This document shows positions 53,217 through 62,674 of a DNA stretch of 64,000 nucleotides, in pieces. The translations under genes and the position numbers were made by a program. Each line of letters opens with the position of its first letter. The first letter of the stretch is position 1. The stretch is from an uncultured Pelagibacteraceae bacterium. Its GTDB lineage: Bacteria > Pseudomonadota > Alphaproteobacteria > Pelagibacterales > Pelagibacteraceae. Location of the stretch: assembly GCA_902567765.1 (NCBI GenBank), contig CACFNI010000002.1, forward strand, positions 1 through 64,000. The letters run 5' to 3'. Under the pieces are notes generated by a model. The model worked only from the letters and a program-made list of their open reading frames with translations. It did not search any database and had not been told where the DNA came from.

Positions 53217-56213
53217 ATGAGCCAAACTTATAGATTAAATAATTCTGGACAAATAAATAGAGATAAAAAAATATCTTTTAAATTTAATGGCAAAAAATAT
53301 TTTGGTTATGAGGGCGATACCTTGGCATCTGCATTGTTGGCTAATGGCATACATCTTGTTGGTCGAAGTTTTAAATATCACAGACCAAGAGGATTTTTTG
53401 GTGCTGGCGTTGATGAGCCTTATGCAATTGTACAGATGGTTAGAAATAAAGAGACAGAACCAAATGTTAGAGCTACAGAACAAGAGCTATTTGAAGGACT
53501 AGAGGCAAAAAGTGTAAATTGCTGGCCAAGTGTTAATTTTGATATAGGTGCAATAAATAATTTTTTTAACAAGTTTTTACCCGCAGGTTTTTATTATAAA
53601 ACATTTATGTGGCCAAAAAGTTTTTGGTATAGAATTTACGAACCATTCATTAGAAAAGCAGCTGGATTTGGTGTAGCTTCTACAAAATACGATAGCGAAA
53701 GATATGAGCATAAATACGAGTATTGTGATTTATTAATAGCAGGTTCAGGTCCAGCAGGTTTATCAGGAGCCTATGCAGCAGCAAAAAATGGTGCAAGTGT
53801 AATTTTAGCTGAAGAAAAACCACGTTTTGGGGGAAGTTTATTAACAAGTGAGGTTAATATTGGCAACCAAAGCGGCAAAGACTGGGCAGAAAAAATCATA
53901 GCTGAACTTAAAGAAATGCCAAATGTTACTGTCAAAAACAGATCACAAGTTTTCGGTTATTATGATCATAACATGCTAGTGATGTCAGAAAAAGTAAGTG
54001 ATCATTTACCTAAAACAAAAAAATTTAGTCCAAAACAAAGGCTTTGGTACATAAGGGCTAAAGAAGTACTAATTTCCTCTGGCTCAATCGAAAGACCCAT
54101 AGTATTTGGAAATAATGATACTCCAGGTGTTGTTTTAGCTTCAGCTGCAAAAGAATATTTGAAAGTTTATGGGGTTTTAGTCGGAAAAAAACCATTAATC
54201 TTCACTAATAACGATAGCGCTTATGAAACAGCTATTGAATTTAAGAAAAATGGAATTGACCCAATTATATTGGATTCAAGAAATGCTCCAAATTCAGAAA
54301 TTATAGAAGAAGCAAAAAATTTAGGAATACATATTAAATTTTCTTATGTAGTTGTAGTAGCAAATGGTTATAAAAAAGTTAAATCTGCACAGATAGCCCA
54401 AATTTCACCTGACAAAAAAAATTTAGGAAAAATTGAAAAAATAAATTGCGATTGTATTTGTGTATCAGGTTTTTGGACACCAACTATTCATTTATCATCC
54501 CAATCAGGAAATAAAACCAAGTTTGATGAAAAAATTGATGCCTTTGTTCCTGGTAAATCAAAACAAAATGAGACAACAGTTGGATCTGCAAATGGTATAT
54601 TTAATCTAGAGGAGACGATAAGTACATCATTTGAAAAGGGATATCAGTTATCAAAAAAAATTACTAATAATGATAATAAAGTTTCAGTACCTCAAGTTTC
54701 TGAAAAAAAATTTACAAATCATGATAAATTTTGGTGTGTCCCACTTCCAAATAAAAAGAATTTTAAAAGATTTTTAGATTTTCAAAATGACGTCACAGTT
54801 TCTGATATTGAGCTTGCTCTCAGAGAAGGATACAGGTCAATAGAACATGTAAAAAGATATACCACATTAGGTATGGCAACCGATCAAGGCAAAACAAGTA
54901 ATCTTAATGGGCTGCAACTAGTCTCAGATGTAGAAAACAAAGTGGTACCTTCTGTAGGGCATACTACCTTTAGACCTCCTTACACCCCTGTTTCAATTGG
55001 AGCAATAGTTGGGAGAGAAATAGGAAAGCATTCTAAACCAACTAGAAAATCACCCATGCATTCATGGCATGAAAAAAATAATGCAGTATTTGTTGATGCA
55101 GGAATGTGGCTAAGACCAAGATATTATAAAAAAGCAAACGAAGGTTTATTTGAAGCCTCAAAAAGAGAAGCAGCAAATGTTAGAAAAAATGTTGGAGTTT
55201 GCGATGTTACTACATTAGGAAAAATAGATATCAAAGGTCCAGATGCAGCAGAGTTTTTAAATAGAGTTTACACAAATGCATGGTTAAAACTCCCAGTTGG
55301 AAAAGCAAGATATGGAGTAATGTTAAGGGAGGATGGAATAGTAATGGATGATGGTACAACAACGAGAATTTCTGAAAATCATTATCATATGACAACAACA
55401 ACTGCACAAGCTGCAAATGTATTATCTCATTTGGAGTATTATTTACAATTAGTTTGGCCAGAATTAAATGTAAATGTTGTTTCTACAACCGAACAATGGG
55501 CAGGAGCAGCAATAGCTGGACCGAAATCAAGAAGATTACTACAAAAATTATTTCCAAATAAAGATCTATCTAATGAGGGCTTACCTTTTATGGGATACTC
55601 AGATGGAGATTTATTTGGTGTTCCTACAAGAATTTTTCGAATTTCCTTTTCAGGTGAATTAGCTTACGAGTTAAATGTTCAGTCAGATTTTGGAAATTTT
55701 ATGTGGGAAAAAATAATTGAACTAGGAAATGAATTTGGAATCCAACCATATGGAACTGAGGCTTTATCAACTTTAAGGATTGAAATGGGACATGTAGCGG
55801 GATCTGAGTTAGATGGAAGAACTATTCCTTACGATAATGGTCTTGATGGATTAATAAGTAGAAAGAAAGATTTCATTGGAAAAAGATCACTAAATAGAGA
55901 AGCTTTTATTGCAAAATCTAGACAGAAGGTTGTTGGAGTTGTTCCATTAGATAAAAAAACAAGTATCCCAGAGGGCTCTCATTTAGTTAAAGATGCGTCA
56001 GCTAAATTACCAAATCCAAAACTAGGTCATATCTCGGCATCGTGCTGGAGTGTTGAATACAATAATCCTTTTTCATTAGCTATTGTAAAAGATGGAAAAA
56101 ATATGATAGGCAAAAAATTATATGCACTTTCACCACTTAAAAACAAATCAATTCCTGTTGAGATAGTATCCTCACATTATGTAGATCCTAAGGGCGAAAG
56201 GGTGAGATCATGA
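53217..56213 (+). CDS. soxA: Sarcosine oxidase alpha / MgdC-type subunit
   Basis: 998 residues, normal for the alpha subunit. Order: N-terminal 2Fe-2S-like/ferredoxin fold (FKFNGKKYFGYEGDTLASALLANG, FKYHRPRGFFGAG), NAD-binding Rossmann domain (LLIAGSGPAGLSGAYAA, about residue 175), then a C-terminal GcvT-type folate domain (GVCDVTTLGKIDIKGPDAAEFLNR; AYELNVQSDFGNFMWEKI; GTEALSTLRIEMGHVAGSELDG). It channels the oxidised methyl group to THF, giving methylene-THF. Its TGA overlaps soxG. Confidence 0.94.
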   Translation: MSQTYRLNNSGQINRDKKISFKFNGKKYFGYEGDTLASALLANGIHLVGRSFKYHRPRGFFGAGVDEPYAIVQMVRNKETEPNVRATEQELFEGLEAKSVNCWPSVNFDIGAINNFFNKFLPAGFYYKTFMWPKSFWYRIYEPFIRKAAGFGVASTKYDSERYEHKYEYCDLLIAGSGPAGLSGAYAAAKNGASVILAEEKPRFGGSLLTSEVNIGNQSGKDWAEKIIAELKEMPNVTVKNRSQVFGYYDHNMLVMSEKVSDHLPKTKKFSPKQRLWYIRAKEVLISSGSIERPIVFGNNDTPGVVLASAAKEYLKVYGVLVGKKPLIFTNNDSAYETAIEFKKNGIDPIILDSRNAPNSEIIEEAKNLGIHIKFSYVVVVANGYKKVKSAQIAQISPDKKNLGKIEKINCDCICVSGFWTPTIHLSSQSGNKTKFDEKIDAFVPGKSKQNETTVGSANGIFNLEETISTSFEKGYQLSKKITNNDNKVSVPQVSEKKFTNHDKFWCVPLPNKKNFKRFLDFQNDVTVSDIELALREGYRSIEHVKRYTTLGMATDQGKTSNLNGLQLVSDVENKVVPSVGHTTFRPPYTPVSIGAIVGREIGKHSKPTRKSPMHSWHEKNNAVFVDAGMWLRPRYYKKANEGLFEASKREAANVRKNVGVCDVTTLGKIDIKGPDAAEFLNRVYTNAWLKLPVGKARYGVMLREDGIVMDDGTTTRISENHYHMTTTTAQAANVLSHLEYYLQLVWPELNVNVVSTTEQWAGAAIAGPKSRRLLQKLFPNKDLSNEGLPFMGYSDGDLFGVPTRIFRISFSGELAYELNVQSDFGNFMWEKIIELGNEFGIQPYGTEALSTLRIEMGHVAGSELDGRTIPYDNGLDGLISRKKDFIGKRSLNREAFIAKSRQKVVGVVPLDKKTSIPEGSHLVKDASAKLPNPKLGHISASCWSVEYNNPFSLAIVKDGKNMIGKKLYALSPLKNKSIPVEIVSSHYVDPKGERVRS

Positions 56214-56797
56214 AAAGCCAATCTCCACTAAATGAAATTTATAAAAAAGGATTATATGGTGATTATGAAAATAAAAACGAGGAGAATCTTATAAAGATTA
56301 AAGAGCTTAGTAATTTAAACATTTTCCAAATAGTAAAATATAAAAATTCAAAAGTCTTAACTAATGATTTAGATGTAGATGGACTTAAATTAAGTGAAAA
56401 AACAAATTCCGTTATGTCAAACGGGAAAACAAGAATCTTATGGTTTGGACCAAATAATTGGCTACTGGTATCAGAGGATCAAAATTTATTTGATAAAGTA
56501 AATAAAAATGTCAAAGAAACTGATTTTGCAGTCACAGATTTATCTAACTCTAGAACAATAATTGAGATTGAGGGCAAATTAACAAAAGAAGTATTAAAAA
56601 AAGGGTGTCCATTTAATTTTAATGAATTGAATAAAAATAATTGCATTAATTCAGTTTTTCATGGGATTACAATAACAATTGATATGATAGAGGACTCTCC
56701 AGAAAAAATAAGATTATTTGCTCTTAGAAGTTTTGGAGAATCTTTATACCACTCAATAACAGATGCCAGTTTAGAATTTGGTTATCAAAGTATTTAA
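56210..56797 (+). CDS. soxG: Sarcosine oxidase gamma / MgdD-type subunit
   Basis: 195 residues, low complexity in the family but recognisable by position and by ILWFGPNNWLLVS, FAVTDLSNSRTIIEIEG, VLKKGCPFNFNEL and LRSFGESLYHSITDAS, the truncated folate-domain-like pattern of SoxG. Completes the four-subunit complex; ATGA overlap with soxA. Its TAA directly abuts the stop of the convergent methyltransferase gene. Confidence 0.87.
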   Translation: MKSQSPLNEIYKKGLYGDYENKNEENLIKIKELSNLNIFQIVKYKNSKVLTNDLDVDGLKLSEKTNSVMSNGKTRILWFGPNNWLLVSEDQNLFDKVNKNVKETDFAVTDLSNSRTIIEIEGKLTKEVLKKGCPFNFNELNKNNCINSVFHGITITIDMIEDSPEKIRLFALRSFGESLYHSITDASLEFGYQSI

Positions 56798-58057
56798 CTA
56801 ATTTGTTTTTACTGAGTAAAACTGCTTGTAGTTTGCCACAGGATGATAAGAAAAGTCTAAGATACAATTATCTATCATAAATAGAATTTTATTAAAAAAA
56901 TTAATCCTCTCACTATCGCTCAAACCCAAAGATATTTTAGTAATCTTTTTTTTACCGTCTAAAATATCTTTTATATTTATTTTATTATTTTCAAAATTCA
57001 TTTTAAATATACTGTTATTTATTTTATCATTTATTTTTACTTCAGTTCCATTAATTTGATATTCAACGCCATGATATTGATATGTATAAATTTTTTCTAA
57101 AGTTATTTTGTTATAAATAATTGAATTATTTTTATTTTTAGTTTTACAACAAATAACATCAATTTTTCTATCATTCCAATTTAAACTTTGTGCAATTTCA
57201 AGCTTATCTTCTATTGGCATATTTTCAACTTTTTTCCTAATCTCTAAAGGCGCATCTGAAAAAAATTTTGAAAGAGGCTTTATTCTTCCATTAGCAAAGT
57301 TTTTTATAACTAAATTATTATTTTTAAGTAATTTGATAAGTTCTTTTATTGAGTAAAAATTTTCATTTTTATGTAAAAAAAAATCAACTATTCCTGAAGG
57401 ATGACTTAAATCTTGTTTTATTTCAGTTTCTGCAAAAACTTTGGCTGGATGCAAATTATTTAACTTACTTATTATTTTTTTAACAAAATCAATTGAATCA
57501 TCATTTTGTTTTAAACTTAATTTTTTAAATAACTGTTTAACTTCATTAGTTGCGTGTGATTTTTTATTACCATAAACCATAATATAAATAACACCATCAT
57601 CCTTTAAATTTTTATAAAAATAATCTAATCCTGTACTTGGATCATCTAGATGATGAATTACTCCTGAGCTAATTATATAATCAAATTTATTTTTAAATTT
57701 TACAGATCTAAAATCTTCACAATATAGTTTTAAATTTTCAATGTTGTTCTCTTTTATGAGCTTTTTTTCATGTTTTAGACTGTTTTCCGATAAGTCTATT
57801 CCAATAAAATTATGGTTAGGATTACATTTTGCTAATATCGCGGCCTGATCTGATCCACATCCCGCAATTAATATATCTAATCTTGCTGAACTATATGGTT
57901 TTTCTGGCCATAACCTATGCCAACAATAATTAGGATCGCAAATCTGAAAACGATTCTTTTTAATCCATTCCTCATATAAATTTTCAGTAGGCTTTGGGTA
58001 AATATAATTATTATATTGGGTTGTAAGATCTGAAATATTTTTATTTTTCATAAACAT
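56798..58057 (-). CDS. Class I SAM-dependent methyltransferase, long C-terminal extension
   Basis: 419 residues. A DPNYCWHRLWPEKPYS lead-in is followed by the SAM-binding fold: ILIAGCGSDQAAILAK (motif I), FIGIDLSENSLKHEKK, YCEDFRSVKF, and FDYIISSGVIHHLDDPSTGL. The distal ~150 residues (from about 270) look like a separate C-terminal domain. Similar proteins are found in cyanobacteria and marine proteobacteria; substrate unknown, possibly a protein or small molecule. ATG 58051 is an alternative start. No co-directional neighbours. Confidence 0.8.
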   Translation of the reverse strand: MFMKNKNISDLTTQYNNYIYPKPTENLYEEWIKKNRFQICDPNYCWHRLWPEKPYSSARLDILIAGCGSDQAAILAKCNPNHNFIGIDLSENSLKHEKKLIKENNIENLKLYCEDFRSVKFKNKFDYIISSGVIHHLDDPSTGLDYFYKNLKDDGVIYIMVYGNKKSHATNEVKQLFKKLSLKQNDDSIDFVKKIISKLNNLHPAKVFAETEIKQDLSHPSGIVDFFLHKNENFYSIKELIKLLKNNNLVIKNFANGRIKPLSKFFSDAPLEIRKKVENMPIEDKLEIAQSLNWNDRKIDVICCKTKNKNNSIIYNKITLEKIYTYQYHGVEYQINGTEVKINDKINNSIFKMNFENNKINIKDILDGKKKITKISLGLSDSERINFFNKILFMIDNCILDFSYHPVANYKQFYSVKTN

Positions 58058-58214
58058 TTAATTTTTACTTTATTTATGAAATAAAATAAAAAATTTAAAT
58101 CATCTAATTTCTACTTATAGTTTAAATTTAAAAAAAATTAAAGTTGTTAGTAAGTTACTATGACTTATTGTTTTAAATTTGTATTCCTGTACCAAAATCC
58201 CGGGAGTAGAATCA

Positions 58215-58553
58215 TTGAAAAAAAAAATATTATTATATCTTTTTAGCTTAACAATTTTAAACGGTTGTATTGAGGCAACTGCTTTTTTGGGCCCAGCTAT
58301 CACAATAAGTAATTCTGGAAATGTCTATCAGGCTAGTCTTTCATATGCATCTAACCAAGTTATTTTAAATACCACTGGAAAGACACCAATTGAACATCTT
58401 AATTCTTTAACTAAAAGAGGAGATGTGTATGATGATATTAATAAAGATATAAGTAAAAATTTTAAATACAAAGAAAAAAAACCGGAACCAGTTTTAAAAT
58501 CTAAATTAGAAAATTTTAGATTTAGAACAAAAGATCAATTTGTACTCTTTTAG
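58215..58553 (+). CDS. Small lipoprotein of unknown function
   Basis: 112 residues from TTG 58215, preferred over an in-frame start at 58179 because a GGGAG ribosome-binding site (58202-58206) lies eight bases before it and because the protein then begins with a proper lipoprotein signal (KKKILLYLFSLTILNGC, lipobox Cys about residue 18). The mature part has GPAITISNSGNVYQASLSYASNQVILNTTGKTPIEHL and a basic C-terminus. No characterised family recognised. Confidence 0.7.
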   Translation: MKKKILLYLFSLTILNGCIEATAFLGPAITISNSGNVYQASLSYASNQVILNTTGKTPIEHLNSLTKRGDVYDDINKDISKNFKYKEKKPEPVLKSKLENFRFRTKDQFVLF

Positions 58554-58567
58554 AAAAAGTTTAAAAT

Positions 58568-59029
58568 TTATTTTTTAATTAACATGCTCATATAAACAGA
58601 ATTAATGTCTTCTTTATAATGTGCAAAAGGTTTGCATAACTTAAATCCAGATAAAATAAAAAGTTCACGAGCAGGTTTAAAAAATTTTCCCGCACCGGTT
58701 TCTACACTTATTTTTTTTATGTTAAGTTTTTTTGCTTTTTGTATAAGTTTATTAATTATTTTAAATCCATTACCATGTTTTCTAAATTTATCAGCAACTC
58801 TTATAGATTTAAATTCACCATGATCTTTATTTAAAAATTTTAATGCACCACATCCAATTAATTCTTCATTTTTCCACATACTCCAAAATTTAATAGAATT
58901 ATGTTTAAGCCCTTCTATATCCAAAACATGAGTACTGCCTGCAGGAGAAACAGATCTAAGTTCAACAAAATGTCTTCTTAACAGTTTATCTACGTCATGA
59001 TTATCAAAATTTCCCTCTATTGATTTCAT
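58568..59029 (-). CDS. GNAT-family N-acetyltransferase
   Basis: 153 residues. Acetyl-CoA binding is suggested by IRVADKFRKHGNGFKIINKLI (the R/Q-x-x-G-x-G/A motif) after the LIGCGALKFLN beta-strand region, then KKISVETGAGKFFKPARELFILSGF. The order fits YhbS/ElaA-like GNATs. Target unknown. Its start overlaps the stop of the upstream metallo-hydrolase by 4 bases. Confidence 0.82.
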   Translation of the reverse strand: MKSIEGNFDNHDVDKLLRRHFVELRSVSPAGSTHVLDIEGLKHNSIKFWSMWKNEELIGCGALKFLNKDHGEFKSIRVADKFRKHGNGFKIINKLIQKAKKLNIKKISVETGAGKFFKPARELFILSGFKLCKPFAHYKEDINSVYMSMLIKK

Positions 59030-60081
59030 TTCAATACATTTTCAATTTTTTCTAACTGTCCGATTTTAAAAACAATTGCATCGTCGGGATGATAACCGTA
59101 CTGATTAGAGGAATTTTTAAATCGTTTTCCTGGTTCCATTATTGGTTCTAGAGATAAAACAACCGTCCCCCAATGCATTCCTAAAACTTTTTTACTTTTC
59201 AAGTCTTTACCAATGTTGAGAGCTTCCTCTGGGTTAGTATGATAAATTGATTTATCTTTTTGGGGAGCCATTGGGTAAAAATTATACGCACCGATATTTA
59301 TAAAAGTTAAGTCGATCGGCCCATATTTATTTCCAAGTTCTTTGTAAATATTTCCATATCCTGTATCACAAGCAAAGAAAAATTTTTTATTTTTATATTC
59401 AATTAAAAAACTTCCCCATAATGTTTTATTGGTATCCCAAAGACTTCTTTTTGACCAATGAACAGCAGGAACAAATGTTATTTTAATATCGTTAATTTTT
59501 ATTTCATCATACCAATCCATTTCATGGACATCGTTAAAACCATTTTTTGTAAAATATTTTCCAAGCTTTAAAGCTGTAGCAACTTTAGCCTTTTTAAATG
59601 GAAATCTTTGTATTGTTCTAGTGCTAAGATGATCATAATGATTGTGTGTTAAGAGAAACAAATCAATATTAGGCAGTTCATTTAAATTTATTGCTGGGTC
59701 AGCAAATCTTTTAGGTCCAAAAATTAATGGTCCCATATTCTTCTCAAATACAGGGTCAGTTATGATGGTTGTATTTCCCAGCTTAATTAAAAAGGTTGCG
59801 TGTCCGATCCATAATATATAATCGTTATTTTCATTTTCTTTTAGAGATTTAATTACCTCTTTTTTTTCAATCACATGATTTTTAGGGACATTCATATCGA
59901 GCTTCTTTTTCTCTTTATTGAAAACTTTATAACTCCATTTAAATTTCGTATCTCTTACTGGCGAGCCCTTAGGATTTCTAAAAGACCCATCTTTCAAATG
60001 ATGATAAAGCTTATTTTCCATGGCATTTAAATCTATTATACAATTTATTAAAAATATTATGATTATAAAATTTCTTAACAC
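59026..60081 (-). CDS. Metallo-beta-lactamase-fold hydrolase, NAPE-PLD/RomA-like
   Basis: 351 residues with an N-terminal signal-like helix (RNFIIIIFLINCIIDLNA), so export or membrane attachment is likely. The family start FRNPKGSP, YILWIGHATFLIKLG, ITDPVFEKNMGP, and the metal site LLTHNHYDHLST (HxHxDH) are present, followed by AVHWSKRSLWDTNKTLWGSF, FFACDTGYG and LGMHWGTVVLS. Homologues include N-acyl-phosphatidylethanolamine phospholipase D, so a lipid phosphodiesterase role is possible. Confidence 0.82.
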   Translation of the reverse strand: MLRNFIIIIFLINCIIDLNAMENKLYHHLKDGSFRNPKGSPVRDTKFKWSYKVFNKEKKKLDMNVPKNHVIEKKEVIKSLKENENNDYILWIGHATFLIKLGNTTIITDPVFEKNMGPLIFGPKRFADPAINLNELPNIDLFLLTHNHYDHLSTRTIQRFPFKKAKVATALKLGKYFTKNGFNDVHEMDWYDEIKINDIKITFVPAVHWSKRSLWDTNKTLWGSFLIEYKNKKFFFACDTGYGNIYKELGNKYGPIDLTFINIGAYNFYPMAPQKDKSIYHTNPEEALNIGKDLKSKKVLGMHWGTVVLSLEPIMEPGKRFKNSSNQYGYHPDDAIVFKIGQLEKIENVLK

Positions 60082-60110
60082 AGATTAATTATAAAATTGA
60101 AGTTTGTTTT

Positions 60111-61160
60111 TCAACATTTTTCTGTAATTGTTAAGTGTCCCATTTTTCTTTTTTCTTTAATATTTTTTTTTAAATAATCAAAAAAAAACTCATTATCTTT
60201 AAATTTTTTTCCTCGATAAGCTGTAATATTGTCACCCAGTAAATTGATCATTTTTGCATTAAAGTTTTTTTTGATTTTAATTTGCTCTAAGCCACAAATT
60301 GCTCTTATATGATTTTCAAACTGACTAATATTATGACTGTTAATTGTTAAGTGACCTGAATTGTGAACTCTTGGAGCGATTTCATTTACGTAAAGATTAT
60401 CATTTTTATCAACAAAATATTCAACACATAGCGTTCCTATATAATTTAATTCTTCTGAAATTCTTACCGCCCAATCTTTTGATTTTTCTAAAATCTTTCT
60501 GTTTATATCAGCAGGTATTTTTGAATATTTTAATATTTGATCTTCATGAACATTTTCAATTGGTTCATATATTTCATATTTTAATTTATCAAATCTTGTA
60601 ATAATTACTGAAATTTCCTTTTTTAAATTTATAATTTTTTCTAAAATAAATTCATTATTAAAATCTGGTTTTAGATTATTTAATTCATCAACCGTTTCAA
60701 TTTTATATTGACCTTTTCCATCGTAACCCATTGTACAAGTTTTTAATATTCCAGGTATCAAGTCAATTTTTGATTTCAAATCTTTATCATTTTTAATATG
60801 TACATATTGGGTTGTACTAATATTTATTTTATTCAAAAAATCTTTTTCACTTAATCTATTTTGTATTATTTGATTAATTTTTGGATTAGGTAAAACTTTT
60901 TTATGTTTGTTTATTTTTTCTAAAGTAACAAAAGGAATATTTTCAAATTCAAAAGTAACTAAGTCTACTTTATTAACAAATTCATCAATTTTACTATCGT
61001 TATTATAATTTCCACATATAAATTCATCAGAAAAATTTTTTGCAGGGGAATTGACATCATCACAAAATATAATTGTTTTAATATTTATTTTCTTTGCAGC
61101 TTCAGCTAGAAGGCTTCCTAGTTGTCCACCACCGATTATCCCAACTGTTGGATTTGTCAT
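60111..61160 (-). CDS. purK: N5-carboxyaminoimidazole ribonucleotide synthase
   Basis: 349 residues, ATP-grasp. It starts VGIIGGGQLGSLLAEAAK and has LKTCTMGYDGKGQY, FILEKIINLKKEISVI, YIGTLCVEYFVDKNDNLYVNEIAPRVHNSGHLTI, and CGLEQ near the C-terminus. It carboxylates AIR in purine synthesis and is paired with purE, which starts two bases upstream on the same strand. Confidence 0.95.
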   Translation of the reverse strand: MTNPTVGIIGGGQLGSLLAEAAKKINIKTIIFCDDVNSPAKNFSDEFICGNYNNDSKIDEFVNKVDLVTFEFENIPFVTLEKINKHKKVLPNPKINQIIQNRLSEKDFLNKINISTTQYVHIKNDKDLKSKIDLIPGILKTCTMGYDGKGQYKIETVDELNNLKPDFNNEFILEKIINLKKEISVIITRFDKLKYEIYEPIENVHEDQILKYSKIPADINRKILEKSKDWAVRISEELNYIGTLCVEYFVDKNDNLYVNEIAPRVHNSGHLTINSHNISQFENHIRAICGLEQIKIKKNFNAKMINLLGDNITAYRGKKFKDNEFFFDYLKKNIKEKRKMGHLTITEKC

Positions 61161-61161
61161 G

Positions 61162-61656
61162 TTACCGAGGTTTTTTTTTAACTGAATTTGATTGTTTATC
61201 TCTCCAGAGATTTAACTTTTTTTTTAAAACTCTATCGCTGAGCGATAATATTGATGCAGCGAGAAGTCCTGCATTAATTGCCCCATCTTCTCCAATTGCA
61301 ACAGTTCCAACTGGAATTCCTTTTGGCATTTGAGCTATTGATAACAGGCTATCTATACCTTTAAGTTTTTTACTTTCTATTGGAACTCCTATTACAGGAA
61401 TTTTAGTTAAAGACGCTATCATGCCTGGAAGATGCGCAGATCCTCCAGCTCCAGCTATAATAACTGAAAACCCATTTTTTTCAGATGACTTAGCAAATTC
61501 ATACATTCTTTTTGGTGTTCTATGTGCAGATACTATTTTGGTTTCGTATTTAATTTTAAGCATTTTCAGTACTTTTTCACTTAGTTTCATCGTAGAATAA
61601 TCTGATTGACTACCCATAACTATTGCAACTTTAAAGTTTTTGTTCTTGTAAGACAT
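61162..61656 (-). CDS. purE: N5-carboxyaminoimidazole ribonucleotide mutase
   Basis: 164 residues. MGSQSDYSTMKLSEKVL, the SAHRTPKRMYEFAKSSE block with the catalytic His, IIAGAGGSAHLPGMIASLT and VPIESKKLKGIDSLLSIAQMPKGIPVGTVAIG are all diagnostic. The C-terminus carries a ~15-residue Lys-rich tail. It converts N5-CAIR to CAIR with PurK. Confidence 0.97.
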   Translation of the reverse strand: MSYKNKNFKVAIVMGSQSDYSTMKLSEKVLKMLKIKYETKIVSAHRTPKRMYEFAKSSEKNGFSVIIAGAGGSAHLPGMIASLTKIPVIGVPIESKKLKGIDSLLSIAQMPKGIPVGTVAIGEDGAINAGLLAASILSLSDRVLKKKLNLWRDKQSNSVKKKPR

Positions 61657-61705
61657 TTTTATATTTTAATATCAAAAAATTTATCACTAATATATATCTA
61701 AAAAT

Positions 61706-62674
61706 ATGAATTATAAAATTGATAATCTACAATACTGCAAATGGTCAAGAGAAGTATTTAAAATAAACCGTGAGGCTGGGCTCGATGCTGTTCATGTAAC
61801 TGTAGTTTATCATGAGGATTATGATGAGTTTTTAACAAGAGTTAAGGAGTGGGATAAACACTTTCAAGAAAACTCAGATTTAATTTTTTTAGGCAAATCT
61901 TATCAAGATATAGAGAGGGCTAAATTAGATAAAAAAACTGCAATTTTTTTTGGTTTTCAGAACTGTTCACCAATTGAAGACGATATAAATCTTGTTGAAA
62001 AAATTTATGAAAATGGATGTCGGTTTATGCAACTTACTTACAACAATCAATCTCTTTTAGCGACAGGTTGTTATGAGAAAAACGATAGTGGCGTTACAAA
62101 TTTTGGAAGAGAAGCTATTAGAGAAATGAATAGATTGGGGATTGTTATTGACATGTCTCACTCTAGTGAAAAAAGTACATTAGATGCAATTGAGATAAGT
62201 GATAAACCTATAGCTATTACTCATGCAAATCCAAATTTTTGGTATAAAGCTTTAAGAAATAAATCAGACCAACTTTTAAAAACTTTAAGCGAAAGTGGAG
62301 GGATGTTGGGTCTATCTTTATATTCTCATCATTTAAAAAATGGTAGTGATTGTACTCTAGATAGTTTTTGTGAGATGGCAGCAAAAACTTGTGAACTTAT
62401 GGGTGTTAAAAATGTTGGAATTGGATCTGATCTTTGTCTAAATCAACCTGATAGTATTGTTGAGTGGATGCGAAATGGTACTTGGGCAAAGAATAAAAAT
62501 TATGGAGAGGGATCAAAAAAAAAACCAGGTTTTCCAAAACAACCTGATTGGTTTAAAGATGCTAGAGGATTTAAAAATTTAGAAAATGGACTGCAGAAAG
62601 TAGGTTTTAATGAAATTGAAGTAAATAATATACTAGGTAACAACTGGTACAATTTTTACAAAGGGATAAATTAG
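61706..62674 (+). CDS. M19 (renal dipeptidase) family protein with degenerate metal site
   Basis: 322 residues matching the second half of the M19 barrel well (RFMQLTYNNQSLLATGC, VTNFGREAIREMNRLGIVIDMSHSSEKS, IAITHANPNFW, NVGIGSDLC). But the N-terminal HxD zinc ligands are absent (the protein begins MNYKIDNLQYCKWS) and the usual bridging Glu of the GxEGGH-type motif is replaced by Gln in FFGFQNCSP. Three of five expected metal ligands are therefore missing, so ordinary dipeptidase activity is doubtful. It is coupled by TAGTG to the next gene. Confidence 0.8.
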   Translation: MNYKIDNLQYCKWSREVFKINREAGLDAVHVTVVYHEDYDEFLTRVKEWDKHFQENSDLIFLGKSYQDIERAKLDKKTAIFFGFQNCSPIEDDINLVEKIYENGCRFMQLTYNNQSLLATGCYEKNDSGVTNFGREAIREMNRLGIVIDMSHSSEKSTLDAIEISDKPIAITHANPNFWYKALRNKSDQLLKTLSESGGMLGLSLYSHHLKNGSDCTLDSFCEMAAKTCELMGVKNVGIGSDLCLNQPDSIVEWMRNGTWAKNKNYGEGSKKKPGFPKQPDWFKDARGFKNLENGLQKVGFNEIEVNNILGNNWYNFYKGIN

